Shown here in pieces: positions 1 through 8,022 of a stretch of 41,673 bases of DNA. Positions within the stretch are counted from its first letter, which is position 1; each line of letters starts with the position of its first letter. A program made the translations under genes and the position numbers. The stretch is from Planctomycetaceae bacterium (lineage in GTDB: Bacteria; Planctomycetota; Planctomycetia; Planctomycetales; Planctomycetaceae), in assembly GCA_020850695.1 (NCBI GenBank), contig JADZEF010000130.1, positions 1 to 41,673 of the forward strand. Reading direction: 5' to 3'. The notes under the pieces are model-generated. The model was not told where the DNA came from, did not search any database, and worked only from the letters and a program-made list of their open reading frames with translations.

Positions 1-1239
1 CGGATCGGCGATCGGGTTCGTCTGGCCATCGATCTGATACATGGCGCGGGAATCGATTCCCAGGGCCTTGAGGTAGGTGTGGAACAGGTCCCCGAGTTTG
101 ACCGTGTTCTCTTTGACCTCGGTCCCGGTGTCGTTGGTCGATCCATAGATCGTGCCCGGCTTCACGCCGCAGCCGGCCATCGCCATGCTCCAGGCGCGGC
201 CCCAGTGGTCGCGCCCGCCGAGGTTGTTGATTTGCGGCGTGCGTCCCATTTCCCCGACGGCCACGACCAGCGTGTGCTCCAGCATCCCCCGCTCCGAGAG
301 GTCATCCAGGAGCGTGATGAAGGTGCGGTCGAACTCGGCGCAGCGAATCTGGTGCCAGTAGAAGTTGTCCTGGTGGGCGTCCCAGTCGAAGTGAGTGACA
401 CGCACGCAGCTGACTCCCGCCTGAAGCAGTCGCCGGGCGAGCAGGCAGTGCTGACCGAATTCGTGCCGGCCGTAGCGCTCGTGGTCGGCGACCGATTCTT
501 TCGAAAGATCGAAAATTTCGCGCCGTTGCATCAGGGCCCTGGCCTGATGGAACGTCGTGCCGTAACTGTGAACGGGCTTGGCGTCGCGCCCCTTGCGGAA
601 CCGCTCATCGGCCGCGGTGCGGATGCGGTCGATCGAGTCTGCCAACGCCGGGGTGACGGACGCAGGTGAAATGAGATTCGCCGGAGGCTGGTTATTGACG
701 ATCCGCACGGCTTCGTACTTCGCGCCGAGGAACCCCGCGTCGCCCACATCCGTATAAGCCTTCGGTCCATCGCGACGAATGCTGACGTAGCCCGGAAGCA
801 GGTCGTCGGGCCGCTCCAGAAGCTTCGCCGCCGCCGAGCCCAGGACGGGATACCCCGTCGCGATGCGGCCCGACTGGAGGGCGTAATGCCCCTGAAAGTG
901 ATCTGCGATGCCGGAGTTGACGCTGCGGACCACCGTGAGGCGGTGCAGGTTTTTCGCCGAATGGGGCAGCAGTTCGCTGACGCTTACGCCGGGGATGGAG
1001 GTCGAGATCGCGCGGTAGGGGCCGCCGGTCCGCGTCCCGGGCTTCGGGTCCCACGTCTCGTACTGGCTGGCGCCTCCGGAGAGAAAGAGCAGGAGGAGCT
1101 TCTTACGCGGAGGTGCGGGCGATTCGGCTCGGAGGGGCGACGTCAGGCCGGCACATCCGATCCCGGCTGCGGCCGCTGAGGCGAGCCAGTCGCGGCGGGA
1201 CATGCCGGGAAGCGAAGGCGTCATGCGCGGTTGGCTCAT
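1..1239 (-). CDS. DUF1501 family secreted protein (partial, C-terminus off the left edge)
   Basis: The frame is open from an ATG at 1239 to the window edge, giving 413 visible residues without a stop. DUF1501 proteins are exported planctomycete proteins distantly related to the sulfatase/alkaline phosphatase fold; their substrate is unknown. Visible family features are a twin-arginine-like start (SRRDWLASAAAAG), LFLSGGASQYETWDPKPGT near residues 50-70, the ADHFQGHYAL segment, FDLSKESVADHERYGRHEFG, THFDWDAHQDNF, and VAVGEMGRTPQINNLGGRDH. It lies 57 nt downstream of the DUF1549/DUF1553 gene on the same strand, so the two are probably co-transcribed. The paralogue at 15653 ends about 20 residues past the matching position, so little is missing here. 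The family call is secure; the biochemical function is not known. Confidence 0.9.
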   Translation of the reverse strand, partial: MSQPRMTPSLPGMSRRDWLASAAAAGIGCAGLTSPLRAESPAPPRKKLLLLFLSGGASQYETWDPKPGTRTGGPYRAISTSIPGVSVSELLPHSAKNLHRLTVVRSVNSGIADHFQGHYALQSGRIATGYPVLGSAAAKLLERPDDLLPGYVSIRRDGPKAYTDVGDAGFLGAKYEAVRIVNNQPPANLISPASVTPALADSIDRIRTAADERFRKGRDAKPVHSYGTTFHQARALMQRREIFDLSKESVADHERYGRHEFGQHCLLARRLLQAGVSCVRVTHFDWDAHQDNFYWHQIRCAEFDRTFITLLDDLSERGMLEHTLVVAVGEMGRTPQINNLGGRDHWGRAWSMAMAGCGVKPGTIYGSTNDTGTEVKENTVKLGDLFHTYLKALGIDSRAMYQIDGQTNPIADP

Positions 1240-1296
1240 GCGAATTGAAATTCCGTGGCAGGTGCCCGTGGTGCAGCGATCAGGGATTCAGAGCGG

Positions 1297-3063
1297 TCAG
1301 TGATTCAATCGGAACTCGGCGGACAGCAGCAGCCCCCACACAAGCGGTTGGAGGGCATCACGACGTTCTTTCGCCGTCTTTGCCGCCTCGATGACTGACC
1401 GCACTGCGGCAACTTCTTCCGCGTCCGGACGACGGCTGAGGAGCGACAGATAAAGTTCTTCGGCGACCGGCTCCGGAGTGTCGATTTCCGAGAGCCGGGA
1501 AAGCAGCGGAGCGTCCTTCACAAGTGCCAGGATGGCGGGGCTGTTGAGCAGATGCAGCGCCTGGTCGACCACCGGCTGAAAGTCTCCGTCCGGCTGCCCC
1601 GGAAGCCCCGCAAAGACGGCGCTCAAAGTCCTGGCCTGACGGTCGAGCGCATCCAGCTGGACCAGTCGCGCCTTCCATACGGGAGTGGCTTCCATCGGCG
1701 TGTCAGCGGGCGGCGTCGGTGAATTGGTTGCAGGCTTCGATTTCGCCTTCTGTTGGGCTTCCCATCGGGCGACGTGTTCTTCGACCCGCCCCGTCGCCTG
1801 CAGCAGCGACCAGGCGAACTGCTCGGGTGATAGGCCGCGCAGCTTCGCGGCGGCGAACCCGTCGACTGGCGACTCCTGGACCCCTTCGGGAAGAATGCTG
1901 GACCGCTGATAGGCGCGGCTCTGCATGATCTCCCGCATCAAGGTTTTGATGTCGAACTTCTGCTCGACAAACCACGATTCCATCCGGGCGAGCAACTCCG
2001 GGTGGGAGGGAGGATTGTCGGGATGGTGCAGGTCAAGCGGATGGACGAGGCCACGCCCCATCAGCTGTGCCCAGACGCGATTGACGATGTTTCGCGAGAA
2101 GCCGTGCGTCTCGGCCCGCGGCAGCAGTTCCGCCAGTTTCTTTCGCCGGCTGTAGGCGGGGACTCCGCGGTCGTTCGGACCGGGCTTCGTCACGTACTCC
2201 TTGCCGGCTTCGATCATCGGGTCGGCGACCATCTCGCCGCCGGGAAGCCGCGGGTTGGTCTCACCGCTTTTGGCAGTGAAGACGGAGACGAACGTCGCCT
2301 TGCCGGCCGCCGTTTCGCCGAGCAGCGACACATTCTTCTTCGAATCGCGGAAGGACGTGACCCGCTGCAGGAAAGCGTAAATGCCGTAGTAGTCGGCCTG
2401 CTTGTACGTCTCGATCCGCGGGTCGTCATGGCACTGGGCGCATTGCAGATCGATGCCCAGGAAGAGCCTGCCGACGTCCCGCGTCAACAGGTGCGGCCCC
2501 GCGTCCCGCACCAGGGCGAACTTCACTCCGGCCGCGTTGACGTCGCCTGTTCCATCGCTTTCCAGGATCTCCCGCACGATCCGGTCCCAGGGACGGTTCT
2601 CCGCGAACGCCTGCGTGAGGTATCCGCGCCAAGTGGGTGACGGAACATCGTAGGAGCTGATCGTCGGAATGCGCCGTTCGATCAGCATCACATCGAAGAC
2701 CCGCGCCATGTGGACCGCGTAATCGGGACGAGCCAGGAGTTGATCGACCAGACGCTGGCGCTTGTCGCTCGATGGATCGCCGAGGAATGCACGAACTTCC
2801 GAAGCCGTCGGCACCATCCCTGTCAGATCGAGATGAGCCCGCCGCACAAACTCCGCATCATCACAGACCGCTGCCGGAACGACGCCTTGTCCAGTCCATC
2901 GATGCTCGACGAGGCGGTCGATTTCTGCATGCAGCGAGGCCGCCGGCTGCGCGTGAACGACATCACCACCGGCGATCAGAGCCAGAAGGATCGCGACGAC
3001 TCCCGCGCCACGGGAGATCGCCCGTGCCGGTCGTGGTGCAATTAAGATCGGAGGACTCTTCAT
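1297..3063 (-). CDS. DUF1549/DUF1553 (PSCyt2/PSD1) secreted protein
   Basis: 588 residues. The N-terminus has a basic stretch and a hydrophobic run (GVVAILLALIAGG) ending in VHAQ, a good Sec signal peptide. DUF1549 covers about residues 42-245 and includes the heme-type motif CAQCH at 208-212. DUF1553 follows, with SRRKKLAELLP, NRVWAQLMGRGLVHPLDLHHP, SRAYQRSS and LSPEQFAWSLLQATG, ending in SAEFRLNH. Between the two DUF1553 blocks there is only a short linker, unlike the paralogue at 12628. It is the first gene of a likely two-gene unit with the DUF1501 gene. The role is unknown; CXXCH hints at covalent heme, but this is inference from the motif and from the family's PSCyt name. Confidence 0.92.
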   Translation of the reverse strand: MKSPPILIAPRPARAISRGAGVVAILLALIAGGDVVHAQPAASLHAEIDRLVEHRWTGQGVVPAAVCDDAEFVRRAHLDLTGMVPTASEVRAFLGDPSSDKRQRLVDQLLARPDYAVHMARVFDVMLIERRIPTISSYDVPSPTWRGYLTQAFAENRPWDRIVREILESDGTGDVNAAGVKFALVRDAGPHLLTRDVGRLFLGIDLQCAQCHDDPRIETYKQADYYGIYAFLQRVTSFRDSKKNVSLLGETAAGKATFVSVFTAKSGETNPRLPGGEMVADPMIEAGKEYVTKPGPNDRGVPAYSRRKKLAELLPRAETHGFSRNIVNRVWAQLMGRGLVHPLDLHHPDNPPSHPELLARMESWFVEQKFDIKTLMREIMQSRAYQRSSILPEGVQESPVDGFAAAKLRGLSPEQFAWSLLQATGRVEEHVARWEAQQKAKSKPATNSPTPPADTPMEATPVWKARLVQLDALDRQARTLSAVFAGLPGQPDGDFQPVVDQALHLLNSPAILALVKDAPLLSRLSEIDTPEPVAEELYLSLLSRRPDAEEVAAVRSVIEAAKTAKERRDALQPLVWGLLLSAEFRLNH

Positions 3064-3305
3064 CAGGTATTACCAACTGTCGATTTTGGCGACAAAGCAT
3101 CGCCGCTCGTTGATGCATCCATCCTAAGAAGAGTGCACGCATTCCGGCAATCGAGGAGCATTTTTGAACGTTTATTCAGAACTGTCGCTAAGCATGGCTC
3201 GATCGACACGGCCCTGAGTTCGGCCACAGCGAACGGGTGGCCTCTGGGCGATTCCCTCATGACGTCGATCGTGGGAAGCGACTTCCTCATTGCGGAATGG
3301 GCCGC

Positions 3306-4988
3306 TCAAATGAGCCATTCCGGCTTGAACAGCATCACGATTCCCAGCATGAGGATGATGGCTCCGCTGACGAGTTTGAGCCATCGGCCCTCTCGTTCCT
3401 GAAGGCGACGGCGACTCAGCGTGATGACCACGACTCCCAGCATCAGCGCGTCATCGAGCATGTACGTGACTTCGTACAGCGCGAGGTAGGCATAACATTT
3501 CCAGCGCGGCAGCCCCTGCTGCGAAAGAATGCTGGTGTAGACCGCCGGCAGACCCGCCGTGCAAAGGAACTCCACCACGTTGACCATCACCGCCAACACC
3601 ACCGCTCCGCAGACCGCGGCCGTGAGGTTGGGTGCCGCCACGATCCTCCGGACTCGTTCCGCAATGCCGGGTTTCGCGGATTCTGGAATCGAGAGCGTCA
3701 AGCCCTTCTTGAACGCAAAGAAGTCCTTGACGTTCACAATCCCGATGAAAACGGCCATCAAGCCGAGTGCGACCTGAATCCACCGAAGGTAACCGACCAG
3801 AAAGAAAACATTCATCCAGGCGGCCATGAACATGAAATAGGCAAGCCCGCTGACGACAACAAAAGTCCCCGCCACCGCCAGCATTTTCCAACGACTCTGG
3901 AGATTGACGAGGATGGACAGCAGGAAAATCAGAACCCACATCGCGCAGGGGTTGAACCCGTCGACCAGCCCCACGGCCAGCGTGAAAAGTGGAAGACCCA
4001 GATCCCGGACGTTGATCGTTCCAATGAGGGGGAGTGTGACCGAGCCGTTCTCGGTTCTCTCCGATGCCGCCCGAGGAGTCTCTGCGGCCGAGGGGCTCTC
4101 ATCCACCGAGGGAAGCGGAGCATCGCCGGGCATTGGCGGCGGGGGCTCGTCGGCGGCGAGCGGCGCCGGGGGAGCATCGGCCGGAGCCGGTTCACCTGGC
4201 TTCGTGGTTCCGGACTCGGCACGCCGGTCTCCCGCCACGCGCGGCCGTTGACCGGCGTGGCGCACCGTCACCGCAACGATTCGTGATTGCCGCTGCGCTC
4301 GCGGAGTCCTCTTCGACGGTGCGTCGGCCGGTTGTGCAGGGACCGTCACCGAGCGCAGCAGCGTTTCGATCTTCGCGCCGGTCGTGTCGGGACCGTCGAA
4401 ACCGACGAACAGCTTTCCGAACGCATGAACGGTCGGAATCCCCGGAACCTGGATGTCGTGCTGGCGGCAGAGTCGCTCCCAACGAGCCCGCGCTTCGGAG
4501 TTCTGTATGATGTCGCCATAGACAAACCGCAACCCGGGATACTGCGGCGCGATCGTTGCCAGATAGGCCTTGCTCCGGGCACATCGGGGGCAGCCTTCGC
4601 GGACGAACACTTCGACCGTCAGCAGCCCCTCGATTTCGCGCCCGGTCGTCTTCTCGTCATGAAATCCCGTGATCACCTGGCGTCCCAGGTAGAAGGTGGG
4701 CGTCGCCGGCTTATCGATTCGAAAGTATCGGGCGATCTCCTCGAGCCGTTTCGCTGCAAAGTCCGAGTGTCCGACGTCCCGACGAACCACGTGCAGTCCG
4801 GGCCGTTGTTTCACCAGTTCGTGAAGGTACTTCGTTGCGGCATCGGACGCTTCCGAACCCTCGCGGACAAACGCTTCGATGACGACGAGTCGCGGACCGT
4901 CTCGATCGGCGTCGGCCGCCATCGCCCAAGGCGCCGCGGCCGCCGCAAGGGCGACGGAAAGGATCAGGAAGCGGATTGGCCGGGGCAT
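3306..4988 (-). CDS. Secreted tandem thioredoxin-like protein fused to a CcdA/DsbD-type membrane domain
   Basis: 560 residues from the ATG at 4988, chosen because a signal peptide follows (residues 1-25, ending AMA); the open frame upstream has no such feature. Residues 32-122 and 124-214 are two thioredoxin/glutaredoxin-like repeats. The second keeps a CPRC site (C133, C136); in the first both cysteines are replaced (S45, S48). A Pro/Ala-rich linker (about 215-318) leads to a multi-spanning domain (about 330-558) with NPCAMW (C348) and EFLCTAGLPA (C476), the cysteine pair typical of CcdA/DsbD thiol-electron transporters. It probably moves reducing power across the membrane to the exported CPRC domain. 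It lies 242 nt upstream of the CXXCH-containing DUF1549 gene on the same strand, so a role in keeping that motif reduced is possible but unproven. Confidence 0.85.
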   Translation of the reverse strand: MPRPIRFLILSVALAAAAAPWAMAADADRDGPRLVVIEAFVREGSEASDAATKYLHELVKQRPGLHVVRRDVGHSDFAAKRLEEIARYFRIDKPATPTFYLGRQVITGFHDEKTTGREIEGLLTVEVFVREGCPRCARSKAYLATIAPQYPGLRFVYGDIIQNSEARARWERLCRQHDIQVPGIPTVHAFGKLFVGFDGPDTTGAKIETLLRSVTVPAQPADAPSKRTPRAQRQSRIVAVTVRHAGQRPRVAGDRRAESGTTKPGEPAPADAPPAPLAADEPPPPMPGDAPLPSVDESPSAAETPRAASERTENGSVTLPLIGTINVRDLGLPLFTLAVGLVDGFNPCAMWVLIFLLSILVNLQSRWKMLAVAGTFVVVSGLAYFMFMAAWMNVFFLVGYLRWIQVALGLMAVFIGIVNVKDFFAFKKGLTLSIPESAKPGIAERVRRIVAAPNLTAAVCGAVVLAVMVNVVEFLCTAGLPAVYTSILSQQGLPRWKCYAYLALYEVTYMLDDALMLGVVVITLSRRRLQEREGRWLKLVSGAIILMLGIVMLFKPEWLI

Positions 4989-5170
4989 GGATCGTCTCGC
5001 GTTTGAGATCGAACTTCGGTCCACTCCACTCCGTCGGACGACTCCTGTTGCGGCGAATGGGCGCACTGCGACGTTCCCCACCGTCTCGCTGCGCTCCGAT
5101 CCTCTTCGACCGGAGCGATCAGCGCGTTGCCAATGCCGTAGGCCAGAGGAAACTTGCGTTGCCGTCTCCC

Positions 5171-6331
5171 TCACCATCGATAGACGGCGACCATGGCCGA
5201 ATGTCCTGGCACATCACTCTGCGGCACGACACACACGTGCCCGTCGTGTCGAAGCGTTTCGATGAGCGCCAGGTTGACCAGGTCAATCCGCGCCGGGTTT
5301 TCGGACGGGTCCGCTGCGATCTCGACACGAGTTGCCGCCTCGTCCCACGTCCCCCAGAGACGTTCGCCGAAGGCCGCGATGAGCGAGTCGATGCGACCGG
5401 CTGCCGCCGCCTCGACGATTGTCCCGGGGTCGCGTGCCCCGGCGGTCTCGGCGGCACGGTGGTACCGGTCGAGAGCAGACTTCACCGCTCCGGAATGCGT
5501 CGTCTCGAGGAGGTGGACCCCCCGCATGCGCACTTCCTCGGTTCCCATTTCATCGGGGCTTCCGTGGATGCCCTGCTCCACGAGGTTCTGACCCGCGTAG
5601 CCCTGCCGGAAGATCGCCTGGATCTCATGAACGGCGGCGAGCACGAGCGGAATCTCCTCCTTCTTCGTCAAAGCCTCCATGTCTTTCGCAACCTTCTGGA
5701 TGTACTCGCGGAATTGCACATGAGCATCGTCCTTGGTGCTTGTTCCACCGTGCACGAGGCCAATCGCAGGACCGCCGGGACCGGTGCCGACACCCGTCTG
5801 GAAGCGAACCGCCCGACCGATCTCGGTTTCCTGCAAAAAATTCTCGAGCGATGTCGGGACCGAGGCCGGAAGGTCAACGGGCACCGCTTCCTTCCGGTTG
5901 CAGCGGAACAACCGGACGGCCTTTCCGCTGACCGTCAGAAGCAGGAAATCGACCGGCCACACGAGAAGCCGCATCAACGGCGCAAGGTGGAACCTCGCCC
6001 CCACATCAACTGTCGCAGGACAGGGGTAGGGAAGAGAGTACGAATGCAATGCCCCTTCCTCGACCAGGAGCGCCAGCCCGGCAGAATCGAGTTGGGGTTG
6101 GGTGTTGCTTGCGGCGTGGTTCCGTGCCGGTTCGAGGAACCGCTTCGCTTCGCGGGCTCCCATCCCACCGCTCTGGAGCTTCTGTTCCGCTTCGTCCAAG
6201 GCGTCCCGCAGGCGCGTCGGATCTTGTTGTGCCTCGGGGTATGTCCGACCGAGCGGAAGATAGATCGAGGCACGAGGTCCGGTTCCAGGTTCCGCCAGTC
6301 CGAGCAGTTCAGTCCGTGAAATGTGGTCCAT
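5171..6331 (-). CDS. baeRF-like protein (bacterial archaeo-eukaryotic release factor family)
   Basis: 386 residues. The ATG at 6331 is chosen because AAGGAAAG lies 4-5 nt upstream; the much longer open frame above it is antisense to other genes. The N-terminal pattern SIYLPLGRTYPEAQQDPTRL followed by DALDEAEQKL, and the later LLLTVSGKAVRLFRCN strand, match the baeRF families, which are related to eRF1/Pelota and thought to act on stalled or hibernating ribosomes. The C-terminal part contains a HLLETTHSGAVKSALDRYH helix and ends in HVCVVPQSDVPGHSAMVAVYRW-like strands typical of the family. It is divergent from the CBS-domain gene and opens a cluster of stress-type genes. The family call is by eye; the exact subfamily (baeRF3 or a neighbour) is not certain. 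Confidence 0.7.
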   Translation of the reverse strand: MDHISRTELLGLAEPGTGPRASIYLPLGRTYPEAQQDPTRLRDALDEAEQKLQSGGMGAREAKRFLEPARNHAASNTQPQLDSAGLALLVEEGALHSYSLPYPCPATVDVGARFHLAPLMRLLVWPVDFLLLTVSGKAVRLFRCNRKEAVPVDLPASVPTSLENFLQETEIGRAVRFQTGVGTGPGGPAIGLVHGGTSTKDDAHVQFREYIQKVAKDMEALTKKEEIPLVLAAVHEIQAIFRQGYAGQNLVEQGIHGSPDEMGTEEVRMRGVHLLETTHSGAVKSALDRYHRAAETAGARDPGTIVEAAAAGRIDSLIAAFGERLWGTWDEAATRVEIAADPSENPARIDLVNLALIETLRHDGHVCVVPQSDVPGHSAMVAVYRW

Positions 6332-6928
6332 GATCTTTCCTTCGCGTTGATTGTGGGAAGCGTCGCCGGACACATCGCACTTCCCGTTCCGTGACCGACG
6401 AACTTCGCTTCCGAAGAGAATCCTGAGGTCGGATTGCAGGGAAACGGTCTGAAAGGAGATTTCCGCCGACCGCGCCTTCTTTGACAACTGGCGCGCGGCT
6501 GGAGGAGCGGGGGCGTGGCATTTTGTCGCAGAGGCGAGCGGTGGGGCGCGCCTTCCGGGGCGCCAGCCAGAACAACCCGCGTTTTCACGCGGCAAAGCGT
6601 GGACGGACTCATCGGCATGAAACTCGCACCGCTTCTGTTCGCTGTCCTTGGAAAGTTGAAACGCTGCCGGGATCCGTTCGAGGTTTTTCGCGGGGGGAGG
6701 GCGATCGCCGCGGCGCTTGCGAAGACGTTCGGGATGGAACTGAAAGTCCCGACGGTTGCGACCCTCCGCGGCGTGCCAGCCAGCCTTGCCGACTCGCAGA
6801 GAGTGTCGGTGGCGTCCCTCGGAACCGGCCGTCGCCGCAGAAAGCTGATCCGAAATCGCTGGCCGGTGTGTCTGAAGAATAAAGTCTATTCCTCGAGTGT
6901 CCGGTCCCTGGGCCGGAAGGAGGCCGCC
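6332..6928. other. Divergent intergenic region, no convincing gene
   Basis: About 600 nt separate the start codons of the baeRF-like gene (minus) and the CBS gene (plus). Open frames cross it on both strands, but the translations are Arg/Pro-rich and lack domain-like patterns. The start codons with good ribosome binding sites lie at either end. It most likely holds two divergent promoters; I could not pick a firm -35/-10 pair. Confidence 0.5.
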
Positions 6929-7369
6929 ATGTCCGTCGGAAGGATTTGCATTCGAACCGTCGACACCGTCGATCCCGAGGAAACGGCGCTGACCGCCGCC
7001 CGCCGGATGGCCGACCGGAACGTCGGGACGCTCGTCGTTCTCGACGAGAGGCGTCAGCCGGTCGGCATCGTGACCGACCGGGACTTGACGATCCGGGTGT
7101 TGGCCCAGAGTCGTGATCCGGTCGAAACGCGGGTGCGGAGCATCATGACGACCGACATCGAGACAGTGTCGGAGGCCACGCCCATTGAAGATGCACTTCA
7201 GAGAATGCGACGCGGTCCCTGCCGCCGCATCCCGGTCGTCAAGGGGGACGGCACGCTGGCCGGTTTGCTGAGCCTGGATGACATCCTCGATCTCCTCGCC
7301 GAGGAGTTCGACAGCATCGGCCGCATTCTCCGCCAGGAATCCCCCGCGACCCTCGGCGTCATCGAATAG
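6929..7369 (+). CDS. CBS-domain pair protein
   Basis: 146 residues. The ATG at 6929 follows a strong ribosome binding site (GGAAGGAGG, 6916-6924), which decides the start against a longer open frame. Two CBS motifs fill the protein: residues about 10-65 (VDPEETALTAARRMADRNVG, then TLVVLDERRQPVGIVTDRDL) and about 75-135 (MTTDIETVSEATPIEDALQR, then RIPVVKGDGTLAGLLSLDDIL). CBS pairs bind adenine nucleotides such as AMP, ATP or NAD and act as energy sensors; stand-alone versions are common in bacterial stress regulons. It is followed after 81 nt by the DUF2267 gene and is probably co-transcribed with it. Confidence 0.9.
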   Translation: MSVGRICIRTVDTVDPEETALTAARRMADRNVGTLVVLDERRQPVGIVTDRDLTIRVLAQSRDPVETRVRSIMTTDIETVSEATPIEDALQRMRRGPCRRIPVVKGDGTLAGLLSLDDILDLLAEEFDSIGRILRQESPATLGVIE

Positions 7370-7450
7370 AACGACCACGGGCGGAGAGGTCGCCCGGCGA
7401 CGCCCTCGCTTGAGAGGGCCGACCATCACACTTGCCGAAGGAGAACGAAG

Positions 7451-7876
7451 ATGAGCGCGACCGGACTCGACGTGTTCGACAGCACGCTGCAAGCCACTCA
7501 CATCTGGCTCGACGAAATACGGGACAATCTCGGCTGGAGCGATCGTCACAAGGCCTATCATGCGTTGCGCGCCGTCCTGCACGCGCTGCGCGACCGGCTC
7601 CCCGTCAACGAAGCGGTCGATCTGGCCGCCCAGCTGCCGCTGATGATTCGAGGCATCTACTACGAGGGCTGGCGGCCGGTCGGAAAGCCGGTGAAGGAAC
7701 GTTCGCTCGACCAGTTTCTGGCCCACGTCACGGACCAGTTCCTGTTCGACATCGGGGCCGACTCGAAAGAGATCGCTCGAACGGTGATCCATACTCTGGC
7801 CCGGCACGTCTCGCGGGGCGAAATCGACGACGTGAAAGGCGCGCTCCCGCGGGAGTTCGCCGCGTTGTTCGAGTGA
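7451..7876 (+). CDS. DUF2267 domain protein
   Basis: 141 residues with a clear ribosome binding site (GAAGGAGAACGAAG) ahead of the ATG. The whole protein matches the DUF2267 pattern: THIWLDEIRDNLGW, YHALRAVLHALRDRLP, EAVDLAAQLPLMIRGIYYEGW, and a second half with FLFDIGADSKEIARTVIHTLARHVSRGE-like helices. The family is small, helical and probably cytoplasmic. Its function is unknown, but it recurs beside CBS, BON, universal stress and Hsp20-type genes. Here it sits between the CBS gene and the hydrolase-phosphoribosyltransferase fusion, consistent with that setting. Confidence 0.88.
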   Translation: MSATGLDVFDSTLQATHIWLDEIRDNLGWSDRHKAYHALRAVLHALRDRLPVNEAVDLAAQLPLMIRGIYYEGWRPVGKPVKERSLDQFLAHVTDQFLFDIGADSKEIARTVIHTLARHVSRGEIDDVKGALPREFAALFE

Positions 7877-7879
7877 GGC

Positions 7880-7913
7880 GAAGCGGGACGCCACGCGCGT
7901 GGGGTCACGCTTC
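7880..7913 (+). repeat. Nested inverted repeat just past the DUF2267 stop
   Basis: GAAGCG (7880-7885) pairs with CGCTTC (7908-7913), enclosing the perfect palindrome CCACGC/GCGTGG (7891-7902). It begins 4 nt after the DUF2267 stop codon. There is no T-tract, so termination is possible but not shown. Confidence 0.4.
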
Positions 7914-7959
7914 AGAATGCCAGAATGACTATTTGTCCGATCCTCCCGCCGGCGCAGGA

Positions 7960-7982
7960 GATTGCCCGTAGCGGGCGCAATC
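7960..7982 (+). terminator. Candidate terminator hairpin between the DUF2267 and hydrolase genes
   Basis: GATTG-CCCG (7960-7968) pairs with CGGG-(CG)-CAATC (7972-7982) around a TAG loop, a 9-bp stem with a 2-nt bulge. The following bases are fairly T-rich (TTCGTTGCCTTTTCC). It lies 40 nt before the next start codon, so it could equally be a leader hairpin of that gene. Confidence 0.4.
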
Positions 7983-8022
7983 TTCGTTGCCTTTTCCAAG
8001 CTCCAGGTTTCTGAGAACTGCC

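Noticed and set aside
3293-3322. Hairpin CGGAATGG/CCATTCCG overlapping the stop of the CcdA fusion gene
   Set aside because: The stem includes the stop codon and has no T-tract, so it is poor evidence for a terminator.
4989-5177. N-terminal extension of the CcdA fusion
   Set aside because: It would put 63 Arg/Ser-rich residues before a clear signal peptide; the ATG at 4988 is the better start.
7379-7398. CGGGCG/CGCCCG hairpin after the CBS gene
   Set aside because: The stem has only 6 bp in a GC-rich region and no T-tract; chance is likely.
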